Origin: Maribacter halichondriae
GTDB lineage: Bacteria; Bacteroidota; Bacteroidia; Flavobacteriales; Flavobacteriaceae
Reading direction: 5' to 3'
Length of the DNA stretch: 64,000 bases
Assembly (NCBI RefSeq): GCF_027474825.1
Contig: NZ_CP107030.1
Location: 186,001-250,000 of the forward strand
Made by a program: the position numbers and the translations under genes. Every line of letters starts with the position of its first letter. The stretch's first letter is position 1. The notes beneath the pieces are model-generated. The model was not told the origin of the DNA. It was given only the letters and a program-made list of their open reading frames with translations, and searched no databases. Below are positions 1-8,137 of the stretch, in pieces.

Positions 1-278
1 TCAAAAAAGAAAGGATGCAAAAACAGATGGCTTTATAAAAAAAGCTTTGCATGCAAGGGTCCGGTTGTCTACGGGGGGAACGGTTGAATGTTAAATATAC
101 AACAATTATGGCATATATCGTTCGATAAATAATAGTGTGCATTCGGACAAGGAAACCATACGTTCGTCCTAAATCGGTTCAAAAGGCTTTAGTAATTGAC
201 TTTATTTAAGTTGTCTTAGTATCAGTGCTATGAGCGTTCCCCCAGAATGAACAAGCAATCTTGCCTAAAATGGGAACC

Positions 279-806
279 ATGAAAATTATAGGCCTTACTT
301 ACCTTTTATTTCTTGCGTTAAACGTTTCCTGCAAAGGCGATGTTCAAAGTACTCCTAACATGAAGGAGCAAATCAGCCAAAATCAAATTTCCTCAAATCT
401 AAATTGCTTTGTGGATCATGCATGGAATGGCCAAAACGTCGACTCCCTTAGGTCGATATCCACCGAAAATGTCATCAGAAACCAAAACGGAATCGAGGTG
501 GCAAGCAACCAAAACGAGCTGGAGGCCAATATGAACATCTTTTTTACCGCTTTCCCAGACCTGCACCTACAATTGGAACACAGCGATATACAAAACGACG
601 ATGTTTACCTGCAATGGACTTCAACGGGCACTAATACCGGGATTTTCGGCGAATCGGCACCTACTGGGAAAAAAGTAAAGCTCCAAGGTATCTCGCATTT
701 ACATTTTAATGCCGAAGGAAAATTGGTGCAAGAAGATGTCTATTACAACGAGCTAGAACTGTTGCAGCAATTGGGCTATACCCTGAACCCACCAGTATTG
801 GAATAA
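279..806 (+). CDS. SnoaL-like (NTF2-fold) lipoprotein
   Basis: The protein starts with a short hydrophobic signal ending near Cys18 (NVSC), so it is probably a lipoprotein. The rest is one SnoaL/ester-cyclase-type NTF2-fold domain: the stretch with FPDLHLQL, the WTSTGTNTG segment and GISHLHF is typical of PF07366-like proteins. These proteins cyclise polyketides or have unknown small-molecule roles; no substrate can be named here. The frame is open from a TTG at 261 with ATGs at 270 and 279; I chose 279 because it puts the charged lysine at the start of the signal. It is the first gene of a run of plus-strand genes with related folds. Sure of the fold, unsure of the function. Confidence 0.75.
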   Translation: MKIIGLTYLLFLALNVSCKGDVQSTPNMKEQISQNQISSNLNCFVDHAWNGQNVDSLRSISTENVIRNQNGIEVASNQNELEANMNIFFTAFPDLHLQLEHSDIQNDDVYLQWTSTGTNTGIFGESAPTGKKVKLQGISHLHFNAEGKLVQEDVYYNELELLQQLGYTLNPPVLE

Positions 807-842
807 CCAGTAAACATAAATAATAACAAAAACCGAGAAATT

Positions 843-1610
843 ATGAAAACACTGAAAACAACACTTTTAATGGCATTTGCATTTTTACTAATACCAAGTT
901 TGACCTATGCCCAAGACAGCAAAACCCAGTCGTTTTGGGTTCACGAAGATGTAGTAAAGCCTTCGATGGTCACCGCTTACGAAAAAGTCTGCAAAGACTT
1001 GACGTCCAATTTGAAAAAGCATAGTATTCAAGGGATAGGTATGATTGTTACCAATACTGTTGACCATCGCTACCTATGGGTCAGTCCAATAGCATCAATG
1101 GCCGATATCAATTATGACGCTTTTAATACCTTATCTGAAAAAATGGGTTCGGGAGCAATGAGTGCTTTATTCGATGAAATGGACAAAAGCTATAATATCG
1201 AACATGACTACGTCATTCATTTAGATGAAGAACTAAGTTATATGCCTGACGGCATGACACAAACGCCAGAAGGGCAAGACTACCGAAAGTTCCACTATTT
1301 CCATTATACCCCTGCCAATGAAGATATGGTGAGAGAAAAGGCGATGGCTATCAAAAAGCTTTTTGAGAGTAATGGCTCAAATGTTCATTATCGTTCGTAC
1401 AAAAGTGGTTTTGGTGCACGTGGCGCCTTTTACATGGTGGCAATAGCGGCGAAAGATGCTGTAGACTATGCAACTAAAATTGCAGAGAACAATAAGCTTT
1501 TGGGAGAGGAATGGGCCAAAACCTTTGGAGACTTTCAAGCTAGTCTTTTGGAGTATGAAATAATCGAAGGTCAAATGCGACCTGATATGGCGTATTCGTC
1601 TTCAAACTAA
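843..1610 (+). CDS. secreted protein, probable tandem DABB-type domains
   Basis: It has a clear signal peptide (about residues 1-23, ending in TYAQ) and a mature part of about 230 residues. I do not recognise a named family. The two halves each look like ferredoxin-like dimeric alpha-beta barrel (DABB/ABM) domains, and the overall layout matches the secreted 253-residue protein at 5318-6079, so the two may be distant paralogues in the same cluster. No cofactor-binding cysteine cluster or catalytic triad is visible. It lies 36 nt after the SnoaL-like lipoprotein gene and 61 nt before another NTF2-like gene, so co-transcription is likely. The domain assignment is an inference from pattern, not an established hit. 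Confidence 0.6.
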   Translation: MKTLKTTLLMAFAFLLIPSLTYAQDSKTQSFWVHEDVVKPSMVTAYEKVCKDLTSNLKKHSIQGIGMIVTNTVDHRYLWVSPIASMADINYDAFNTLSEKMGSGAMSALFDEMDKSYNIEHDYVIHLDEELSYMPDGMTQTPEGQDYRKFHYFHYTPANEDMVREKAMAIKKLFESNGSNVHYRSYKSGFGARGAFYMVAIAAKDAVDYATKIAENNKLLGEEWAKTFGDFQASLLEYEIIEGQMRPDMAYSSSN

Positions 1611-1671
1611 TATTTGGAAACCCTGATAATAATCGTCTGGATTTCATTCTAACCAACTTAAATCAAAAACA

Positions 1672-2568
1672 ATGAAAAAAGTATTCATAATGGGGCTTGC
1701 AATAGTCCTTTTTACAGCTTGTAACCAAAAACAGCGGTACACGCAGAATTCGCCGGAAATTGACACTTTTAAGTCGGTCATCAAAAGTTATAACGACCAA
1801 GATTGGGAAGGTATGACTTCGCAATATGCCGATACCGCAAAAACATTCAACAATAGTTCGGATGTTGGCCTATCACTGGAGGAAATGGTTGCCTACCACA
1901 AAGAGAGTCTATCCAACCTTTCAAATCGAGGTTTTTTGGATAAGGACCAAGAATATGAAATGGTAATAACCGACAAAGGTGATACTTGGGTCAACTTTTG
2001 GGGCGATTGGGAAGGAACACTAAAGGCAAATGGCAAGAAAATCAAGATTCCCATCCATTTGACGGGGCAATTTAAAGACGGGAAAATTGTCCGCACCAGC
2101 GGTAATTGGGACAATGCCCCTATGGTTTTGGCCTTACAGGAAATTGAGGCCAATAACAACTTCCCCCCAGGAGATAATAGGGCCATCGTAAACGGCATGT
2201 ACCAATCTTTTTCAACAGGTGATATTCCTGCGGTTCTTGCCTCGCTCGACCAAAAGGTCATATGGATGGAAGCCGAAGGAAATTCCTTAGCTGATGGCAA
2301 CCCCTACAAAGGTCCGGATGCGGTGCTGAACGGTATATTCAACAAGATTGGGGAAAACTATGAATCTTTCACTCTTGAAAAAATCAAATTGCACGAAATG
2401 GTCAATGATGAAGTATTCGCCACGCTACGATACAACGGCAAACTAAAAGCAAACGGGGCTACAATCGATGCACAGGCAGCCCATCTATGGACACTCAGAA
2501 ATGGTAAAGTAATCGGTTTTCAACAGTATGTTGATACAAAACAGCTCGCCGAGGCGGAAAGTAAATAA
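1672..2568 (+). CDS. lipoprotein with two NTF2/SnoaL-like domains
   Basis: A lipoprotein signal (residues 1-17, lipobox FTAC) leads into two consecutive NTF2-fold domains. The first is about residues 25-150, with a SYNDQDWEGM helix and a WVNFWGDWEGT strand. The second is about residues 165-295, with the matching SFSTGDIPAVLASL helix and AHLWTLRNGKVIGF end. The second copy has the WTLRNGKV pattern usual in SnoaL-like proteins. Each domain is near the normal 110-130 residue length, so the gene is an internal duplication. It sits in the plus-strand cluster with the SnoaL-like gene at 279. The ligand is unknown. Confidence 0.7.
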   Translation: MKKVFIMGLAIVLFTACNQKQRYTQNSPEIDTFKSVIKSYNDQDWEGMTSQYADTAKTFNNSSDVGLSLEEMVAYHKESLSNLSNRGFLDKDQEYEMVITDKGDTWVNFWGDWEGTLKANGKKIKIPIHLTGQFKDGKIVRTSGNWDNAPMVLALQEIEANNNFPPGDNRAIVNGMYQSFSTGDIPAVLASLDQKVIWMEAEGNSLADGNPYKGPDAVLNGIFNKIGENYESFTLEKIKLHEMVNDEVFATLRYNGKLKANGATIDAQAAHLWTLRNGKVIGFQQYVDTKQLAEAESK

Positions 2569-2721
2569 TAGAGAACCAATTGGATCATTCGATTAATCGT
2601 CCAAAATAGATGAACAACTATACCTAGCAGGGCAATCTATCTGTATTTCGGGGGAACTATGGGTGGATCCTGTTAGGTTTCCTAAAACCCTTAATAGGTA
2701 TAAAAAACAAGTACAACCAAA

Positions 2722-3990
2722 ATGAACACAAAAGAATTCGTCGAAGATTTGAACAGTCGCTTTTTTAACGGAGAATTATCGCTACAGTTTAAAGAAAAAC
2801 TATCGCACCTACCAGTTGATAGACCCGATGTCTTTGTCTTTGTGGAAAGAATGTTCGGATTTATGCATAGTTCGGGTATGCCGGCCAAAGACGTTTCCGT
2901 GGTCCATGGAGAAATTCTCGGATCACTTCTTGCGCGTATCCTGCCAGGTGCATGGGAAGGTAGGGTGCCTCCCATAACCGTTCAGGGCCGACATGCGATA
3001 ATCGATCGATATATTAAAACCAACCCATGGATTACCCCAGGCAATAAATCCATGTTGGATATTGGTTGCGGATTTCCCCCTTACACCACTATCGAAACAG
3101 CGAACTATTTTCCCGAATGGAGCATTACAGGCGTTGATCCGTCATTGCCCGTTTACCTTATCTATGATGCGGAGGAGAACTATGCCACACTAGACGAAAA
3201 CAAATCCACCGTATACTTCCAGCCGGCAATACCTTCAATCGAAAACTGGAATGCCCTTTTAAACGATTCGGCGGCTACGAAAAACCGTTTTGAGAATTTA
3301 TTGGAGGAGTTACTTGTGAAACCGACCAACAAAGGCTATCCCAGATTGGAGATCGATCCAATCAAGAAATATGAGACCGATAGACTATCATTTAAAAAAG
3401 GTGGAATCGGGCAAATGGATATCGGATCGAAGGATGTCATTCGCTGTTTTAACGTGCTGTTTTACTTTAAAGATGACTTCTATGAGAACGCGTTAGAATG
3501 GTTTGCCGAAAGCACGAATGAGGGGGCACTTGTCTTGATCGGGGCTAATTGGGCAGAGTCAACGGAATGCTATTACAATGTATATCAAAAAAGCGACGAC
3601 CACCTTGAAACCAAAGAGTTTGCCTTTAGCTTGGATAGCATTTGCCCAATAGGCATTGTTACTTGGTACGCGAATCATGGCGATGACCGCCATAAGGCCG
3701 AACTGATCAAGTACATAGGTATGCTACGAAAGGACCATTCATTTATGGATGCTTTTTATGGTTTTCATGATGCGCAAAGAAATAAATACGGAATATGCCC
3801 TCGAGACGACCAAGGGTATTATGGAGTTATCGACCCATCAATACAGCCACAAGACCTATGGGTTTTTACTCGTAAAATGCTCGATGAACTGAATGATGCG
3901 GGCCTTAATCAAAAAGCCGTCGATGTGCTCAACAATACGGGATTAAAAGCTAGGGTAAATGAGGTCGGTCATATTGCCATTGCGCCATAA
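2722..3990 (+). CDS. class I SAM-dependent methyltransferase-like protein
   Basis: The central part carries a methyltransferase motif I, MLDIGCGFPPYT at about residues 111-122, followed by an acidic strand end (TGVDPS) that would bind the SAM ribose. Later, VIRCFNVLFYF resembles the motif IV/post-II region. The 422-residue length is longer than a bare Rossmann methyltransferase, with an N-terminal helical part of about 100 residues and a C-terminal extension. There is no signal peptide, so it should act in the cytoplasm, unlike its secreted neighbours. The substrate cannot be named. Cluster context (SnoaL-like, DABB, SDR, AhpD) suggests small-molecule processing, as an inference. Confidence 0.7.
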   Translation: MNTKEFVEDLNSRFFNGELSLQFKEKLSHLPVDRPDVFVFVERMFGFMHSSGMPAKDVSVVHGEILGSLLARILPGAWEGRVPPITVQGRHAIIDRYIKTNPWITPGNKSMLDIGCGFPPYTTIETANYFPEWSITGVDPSLPVYLIYDAEENYATLDENKSTVYFQPAIPSIENWNALLNDSAATKNRFENLLEELLVKPTNKGYPRLEIDPIKKYETDRLSFKKGGIGQMDIGSKDVIRCFNVLFYFKDDFYENALEWFAESTNEGALVLIGANWAESTECYYNVYQKSDDHLETKEFAFSLDSICPIGIVTWYANHGDDRHKAELIKYIGMLRKDHSFMDAFYGFHDAQRNKYGICPRDDQGYYGVIDPSIQPQDLWVFTRKMLDELNDAGLNQKAVDVLNNTGLKARVNEVGHIAIAP

Positions 3991-4098
3991 GCAATATGCA
4001 AATACCAAGCAACTTTATGGTGCAATGAGTTACTATAGAATATAAAAGGGGCAGCCGAAAACCGTATAGAGTAGGCATATTAAATAAATACACTAAAA

Positions 4099-4368
4099 AT
4101 GACAAAAACAATAGTAACACGACACAAGGTTGGGGATTTTGACACTTGGATCAAAGGCCACCAAGACAGACTTGATGTATTTGGCCCGGCAATATCGGAT
4201 CTTAAAACCTTTCAGGACGCGGACGATCCCAATTCGGTGGTTCTAGTGATGGAGGTTACCGATATGGATAAGTTTAAAACAATCTTAAATGACCCAGCAA
4301 CTGAGCCTTTAAAAGCCAAGCATAAGGTATTGGAACCAATCACGGTATCTATGCCGGTAGAAGTTTGA
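4099..4368 (+). CDS. small DABB/ABM-like cytoplasmic protein
   Basis: This 89-residue protein has no signal peptide. It reads as one ferredoxin-like alpha-beta barrel: strand IVTRHKVGDFDTWIKGH, a helix, the strand pair VVLVMEVTDMDKFKTIL, and a final short strand. This pattern is common in antibiotic-biosynthesis-monooxygenase-like and related stress proteins. The KVGDFDTW start and EVTDMDKF middle resemble the short 'cyclase/ABM-like' proteins that often act as homodimers. It lies 43 nt before the SDR gene and 108 nt after the methyltransferase gene. No catalytic residues can be pinned down, so it may be a binding protein rather than an enzyme. Confidence 0.6.
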   Translation: MTKTIVTRHKVGDFDTWIKGHQDRLDVFGPAISDLKTFQDADDPNSVVLVMEVTDMDKFKTILNDPATEPLKAKHKVLEPITVSMPVEV

Positions 4369-4411
4369 GCTTTTGAAATCTAAAAACAAGCAATCCTAAA
4401 TACAATTCATT

Positions 4412-5290
4412 ATGAAAACAGTACTCATCACAGGAACAAGCAAAGGCATTGGTCTTGAAACCGCATTGGCATTTGGGCGCGCAGACTATAAAGTGTTCGC
4501 GACGATGCGAAATCCGGAAAACGCAACGGCCTTTAAGCAGAAAATCAAGGATGAATCTTTGGATATTATTATTTCCAAAATGGATGTGGATTCCGATGCA
4601 TCGGTTCACCAATGTATCGATGCCATACTCCATGAACATAGTTCGATAGATGTACTCGTAAACAATGCAGGCATTGAACGGCATGGATCCGTCGAGGAAT
4701 TGAAAATGGAAGATTTCAAGGCCACTATGGAGACCAATTATTTTGGGGTCGTTCGCTGTATCCATAGCGTGCTGCCCGAAATGCGTAAAAATCAAAAGGG
4801 ATGTATCATCAATGTGGCCTCCGTGGCCGGACATATTTCCAGTAGTCCATTAGGGGCCTATTCTGCCAGCAAATTTGCGCTGGAGGCCGTGAGCGAAGCT
4901 CTCGCTCAAGAGGTAAAACCATTTAATATTAGAGTGGCCATCGTGGAACCTGGCATTATCAATACGCAAATGGCCAACGATATTGCAGTGGATGACAAGT
5001 CCATTTATCCACATTCAAAACGCTTTGCGGGTTTGTTTTCGGCATCCCTTCAAACCCCGACATCGCCAACATTAGTTGCAGATAAGATTTTGGAAATAGC
5101 CGAAAGCATGAGTTGGAAATTGAGGCATCCTGTTGGCCCTGATGCACAACCCTTTTTGGATTGGCGAAAATCTATGAACGATGAGAAATGGGTGGATTGG
5201 AACGCCGCCAACGATGATGATTGGTACGAGGTGGTGGAAAATACATTTGGCTTGAATGCCAGACAAGATGAACAGATTATCAAACTTTAG
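4412..5290 (+). CDS. SDR family oxidoreductase
   Basis: A classical short-chain dehydrogenase/reductase. It has the N-terminal nucleotide-binding glycines TGTSKGIG (residues 7-14), the NNAG motif near residue 86, a catalytic serine in the NVASVAG strand, and the active-site pair Tyr150 and Lys154 in YSASK. The PG motif that follows (VEPGIINT) is also present. The C-terminus is extended relative to a 250-residue minimal SDR, ending in a Trp-rich segment (WVDWNAANDDDWYE) that may shape the substrate pocket. The arginine in MRNPENA soon after the second strand suggests NADP(H) preference, which is an inference. It is 27 nt upstream of the secreted DABB-type gene and probably in the same operon. 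Confidence 0.88.
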   Translation: MKTVLITGTSKGIGLETALAFGRADYKVFATMRNPENATAFKQKIKDESLDIIISKMDVDSDASVHQCIDAILHEHSSIDVLVNNAGIERHGSVEELKMEDFKATMETNYFGVVRCIHSVLPEMRKNQKGCIINVASVAGHISSSPLGAYSASKFALEAVSEALAQEVKPFNIRVAIVEPGIINTQMANDIAVDDKSIYPHSKRFAGLFSASLQTPTSPTLVADKILEIAESMSWKLRHPVGPDAQPFLDWRKSMNDEKWVDWNAANDDDWYEVVENTFGLNARQDEQIIKL

Positions 5291-5317
5291 AATAATAACC
5301 CTTTAAACATAGAACCG

Positions 5318-6079
5318 ATGAAAAAATTAATGTGTACCCTATTGCTACTGCCAATTTTGGCTATGGCACAAACCAACGATGCTTTGGTTATTGAAAATGT
5401 AATGCTAACGGTAAACCCGGAAAAAATTATGGAATTCGAGGCGGGCATTGCCGCTCATAACAAAAAATTCCATGCCGAAGGACCCTATGGTGCCAGAGTA
5501 TATGGTATCGAAAACGGTAAAAATGCTGGTAAATATATGTTGATCATGGGGCCCTTGCCATGGAGCGCTATGGATGCTAGACCCTCCAGTCAAGAACATA
5601 CCGATGACAACAATAAAAACATCAATAAATTTTTGATGCCCGATGTTGAAGTCAACTATATGCGAATGCATCCTGAACTATCCAATTTTTCGAAAGATTT
5701 TGAAATCAACAAAGTTTCGGTAATGATGGTCGACGTTAAGCGAAATAAGCAAATGGAATTTATGGACAAGGTCGTAAGCAAAGTAGTCAAGGTCTATAAA
5801 GAGAAAATGCCCGACCAGATCTACGGCATTTATACGAACGAAATGAGCAATATGGATGGAATGGATTTCGGTTGGGTCGATTTCTTTGAAAATTCATCTT
5901 GGCTGGGAAGAGAGGACAAATTTGTCCAAAATTACGAAGCTGTACATGGGGCGGGAAGCTTTGCAAAATTTTTGGCCGATGTCGATGCCATGACCGATGG
6001 TGACCGAACCGAAATATGGACGCTCAGAAAAGACCTTAGTGGCCCAAATGCCAAGGTTATAGCTGCAACTCGTCAGTAG
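5318..6079 (+). CDS. secreted protein, probable tandem DABB-type domains (second copy)
   Basis: The signal peptide is clear (residues 1-17, LAMAQ). The mature protein is about 235 residues with two similar alpha-beta halves. It matches the secreted 255-residue protein at 843-1610 in length and layout, though sequence identity looks low, so I treat them as probable paralogues. It starts 27 nt after the SDR stop. Methionine-rich segments (NEMSNMDGMDFGW and others) are notable but not a known metal site. The function is unknown; a periplasmic small-molecule-binding role would fit the neighbouring SnoaL-like lipoproteins. Confidence 0.6.
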   Translation: MKKLMCTLLLLPILAMAQTNDALVIENVMLTVNPEKIMEFEAGIAAHNKKFHAEGPYGARVYGIENGKNAGKYMLIMGPLPWSAMDARPSSQEHTDDNNKNINKFLMPDVEVNYMRMHPELSNFSKDFEINKVSVMMVDVKRNKQMEFMDKVVSKVVKVYKEKMPDQIYGIYTNEMSNMDGMDFGWVDFFENSSWLGREDKFVQNYEAVHGAGSFAKFLADVDAMTDGDRTEIWTLRKDLSGPNAKVIAATRQ

Positions 6080-6256
6080 TTGAATTTGAATTAGCGATAT
6101 CCCTAAACTGACCGATGCTTGTAGAACCCGGGGAAACTCGGGTTTTACCTTTGACTTGGTTAAGGGAATGATTTACAATTTTTACATGTACAAAAACAAC
6201 TAAAATTGAAAAAAATACATCAAATTATTTAATTATTAATCTAAAATTCAAACGTT

Positions 6257-6808
6257 ATGCCATTTTTCCCATCACTTGATGCTGAGGACAAAGTACCTCA
6301 TGCCTTTGCAAAATTTAATATCGGAATTGATAGACCAATGATTGATTTACATCAAATCTTAATGAGGGGGGATGAATCTCCTTTTTCCATCGCTCAAAGA
6401 GAATTATTAGCAGCTTTTGTATCAGGCACAAATGCATGTAAATATTGTACAGGGGCACATACTGCTACCGCTATGGAGTTTGGGGTTGAGGAGGCCCTTA
6501 TTTCGAATCTTATCGACGATGTTGACACTGCAGATGTGGATGAAAACATGAAGCCCATATTCAAATATCTTAAAAAACTGACTCTTACCCCTACTAAAAT
6601 GGTGCAATCCGATACCGACGATGTTTTCAATGCGGGTTGGTCGGAAAGGGCATTGTACGATGCTATAATTATCAGCTGCACGTGGAGCTTTATGAATCGT
6701 TTTGTTGAAGGCCTTGGTCTAAGTGTCATACCAGAGCAATTTGGTATGGAAGGAAAAATGCTACACGCCGGCTATGATACGATTTATGAGCATTTTGAAC
6801 TGAAATAA
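6257..6808 (+). CDS. AhpD-like / carboxymuconolactone decarboxylase family protein
   Basis: The AhpD-type redox centre is visible as CKYCTGAH (Cys61, Cys64, His68), preceded by the expected glutamate in QRELLAAF. This matches the E-x(n)-C-x2-C-x3-H proton-relay arrangement known for AhpD peroxidases. The length of 183 residues fits the peroxidase-related subfamily. It is cytoplasmic, with no signal. It lies about 180 nt after the secreted DABB-type gene, and so may have its own promoter. A second, diverged member of the same family is at 37080-37685 beside the CO-dehydrogenase-like operon. Peroxidase activity is a family-level prediction only. Confidence 0.85.
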   Translation: MPFFPSLDAEDKVPHAFAKFNIGIDRPMIDLHQILMRGDESPFSIAQRELLAAFVSGTNACKYCTGAHTATAMEFGVEEALISNLIDDVDTADVDENMKPIFKYLKKLTLTPTKMVQSDTDDVFNAGWSERALYDAIIISCTWSFMNRFVEGLGLSVIPEQFGMEGKMLHAGYDTIYEHFELK

Positions 6809-6859
6809 GAGTCACTGACAAGACATAATCAACTTTTATAATGACCAACCAATTTGATA

Positions 6860-7087
6860 ATGATAAAATTCTTTCGGAAAATTCGCCAAAAACTACTAGC
6901 TGAAAACAAGTTCAGCAAATACCTCCTTTATGCAATTGGAGAAATTGTACTTGTGGTTGTTGGTATTCTTATAGCATTACAAGTAAACAACTGGAATACA
7001 AAAAGAGTAGAACAAAAAGAAGAAATATACCACTGTTCCCTTCATGACTATGTTCTAAGCTACATCACGCTTAAAGAAACATATTGA
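6860..7087 (+). pseudogene. truncated DUF6090 gene (N-terminal part)
   Basis: The ORF begins with the DUF6090 start MIKFFRKIRQKLLAENKFS followed by the family's single membrane segment (YAIGEIVLVVVGILIALQ) and NNWN. After about 52 residues it leaves the family pattern and stops at residue 75, whereas the full-length copy at 16980-17771 has 263 residues. The frame can be read from a TTG at 6854, but ATG 6860 matches the full-length copy. It is one of at least six copies of the same 5' start box in this window, each just after an unrelated gene on the same strand. It could still be expressed as a short membrane peptide. Confidence 0.75.
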
Positions 7088-7107
7088 ATTAACAAAAAAT
7101 CAACAAT

Positions 7108-7584
7108 ATGTACCCTATGAAAATTCCAACGCTCGTTTTAATAGTGCTACTATGTCTGGCTTTTTGCATGATGTCCGAAAAGAAACCAAAGCGTAATGCA
7201 ACTTATTTAGAAACGGAAGAATTCTCCAGATTAAACCTTCCGTTTTCACAGGCTGTAATCTATGGAAATATCATTTATGTGTCAGGTCAACTTGCAGAGG
7301 ATGGGCTTACAGAAGAAGCTACACTCGTTGAAGGCGGGATTGGGCCAGAAACGCGACAAACAATGCTTTATATCAAGAAAATTTTGGAAGCGAACGGGTC
7401 GTCAATTGAAAATATCATCAAATGCACTTGTATGCTGGCAGCTATTGAAGAATGGGCAGAAATGAATGTAGAATACATTAAGTTCTTTCCTGAAAACAAA
7501 CCGGCCAGAAGTGCATTCGCGACAAATGGATTATTGTTTAACGCCCGGGTGGAAATTGAATGTATGGCCTATCTGAATGATTAG
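7108..7584 (+). CDS. RidA/YjgF family protein with N-terminal membrane anchor or signal
   Basis: A Rid-family domain follows a hydrophobic N-terminus (about residues 8-22, VLIVLLCLAFCMM). Family marks are the FSQAVIYGNIIYVSGQ start strand, the ETRQTMLYIKKILEANG helix, and the C-terminal PARSAF...NARVEIECMA block, which holds the arginine and glutamate used for imine/enamine hydrolysis in RidA. Most Rid proteins are cytosolic, so the export or anchor segment is the odd part; related exported forms are seen in Bacteroidota. The gene starts 20 nt after the DUF6090 fragment. Deaminase activity on reactive imines is the family function and is not proven for exported members. Confidence 0.82.
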   Translation: MYPMKIPTLVLIVLLCLAFCMMSEKKPKRNATYLETEEFSRLNLPFSQAVIYGNIIYVSGQLAEDGLTEEATLVEGGIGPETRQTMLYIKKILEANGSSIENIIKCTCMLAAIEEWAEMNVEYIKFFPENKPARSAFATNGLLFNARVEIECMAYLND

Positions 7585-7652
7585 CGATGGCGTATGAAAC
7601 AACATATCAGAAAAATGAACTAGATTATATGAACACGTAATAAATCGATATT

Positions 7653-7988
7653 ATGAAAACAAGCAAAAAAGATTGGTCAAAAACAGAACTTCAAATTTAT
7701 ATTTTGTTGCTCTGTGCAAATGCGGATTCAAATGAAACTGGAAAAGAACTAAAATTAATAAAATCAAAAACCAATCTAAAAACCTTCGTTAAAATATACA
7801 AGGAGTTTAGTGACGATTCGGAGGATGAAAGTCTGGAAAAAATCGAACAAAATGTACGTTTGCACTTTTTTACCAATATGGAACTTATGGAGTTTCGTAA
7901 AGAAGTAAATGCGGTTTTCTTTACGGACAAAAAGTTCACTATGATGGAACGCTACCTAGATCGAATTTTGGACAACATAATTTATTAA
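7653..7988 (+). CDS. small helical protein, possibly TerB-like
   Basis: A 111-residue, all-helical, charged protein without signal peptide. The opening WSKTELQIYILLLCANADS followed by KELKLIKSK resembles the first helices of the TerB/tellurite-resistance-like domain, which begins with a similar 'iy.l.lAnaDg' pattern and an acidic loop. The remainder (VRLHFFTNMELMEFRKEV, and a C-terminal helix MMERYLDRILDNII) also fits that fold. It stands alone between RidA and the cyclase gene. The TerB reading is tentative and the role unknown. Confidence 0.5.
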   Translation: MKTSKKDWSKTELQIYILLLCANADSNETGKELKLIKSKTNLKTFVKIYKEFSDDSEDESLEKIEQNVRLHFFTNMELMEFRKEVNAVFFTDKKFTMMERYLDRILDNIIY

Positions 7989-8137
7989 AGACATCTCGCT
8001 AGAAGTTACCCCAAAAATTCAAATTAATAGATGATAAATTTCTTTAATATTACTAACCAAAATTAAATAAACAAACCACTACTGTTTAAAGCAAATAAAT
8101 AGCCAGAATCGATAAAGATGAACAAAAAAAATGGGAT

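Noticed and set aside
1..278. Possible gene end or RNA at the left edge
   Set aside because: No frame longer than a few codons with family pattern, no tRNA-like clover; a TTGACTTTATTTAAG stretch near 198 is not a convincing promoter.
4349..4834. 161-codon minus-strand ORF
   Set aside because: Antisense shadow of the SDR gene; no family pattern.
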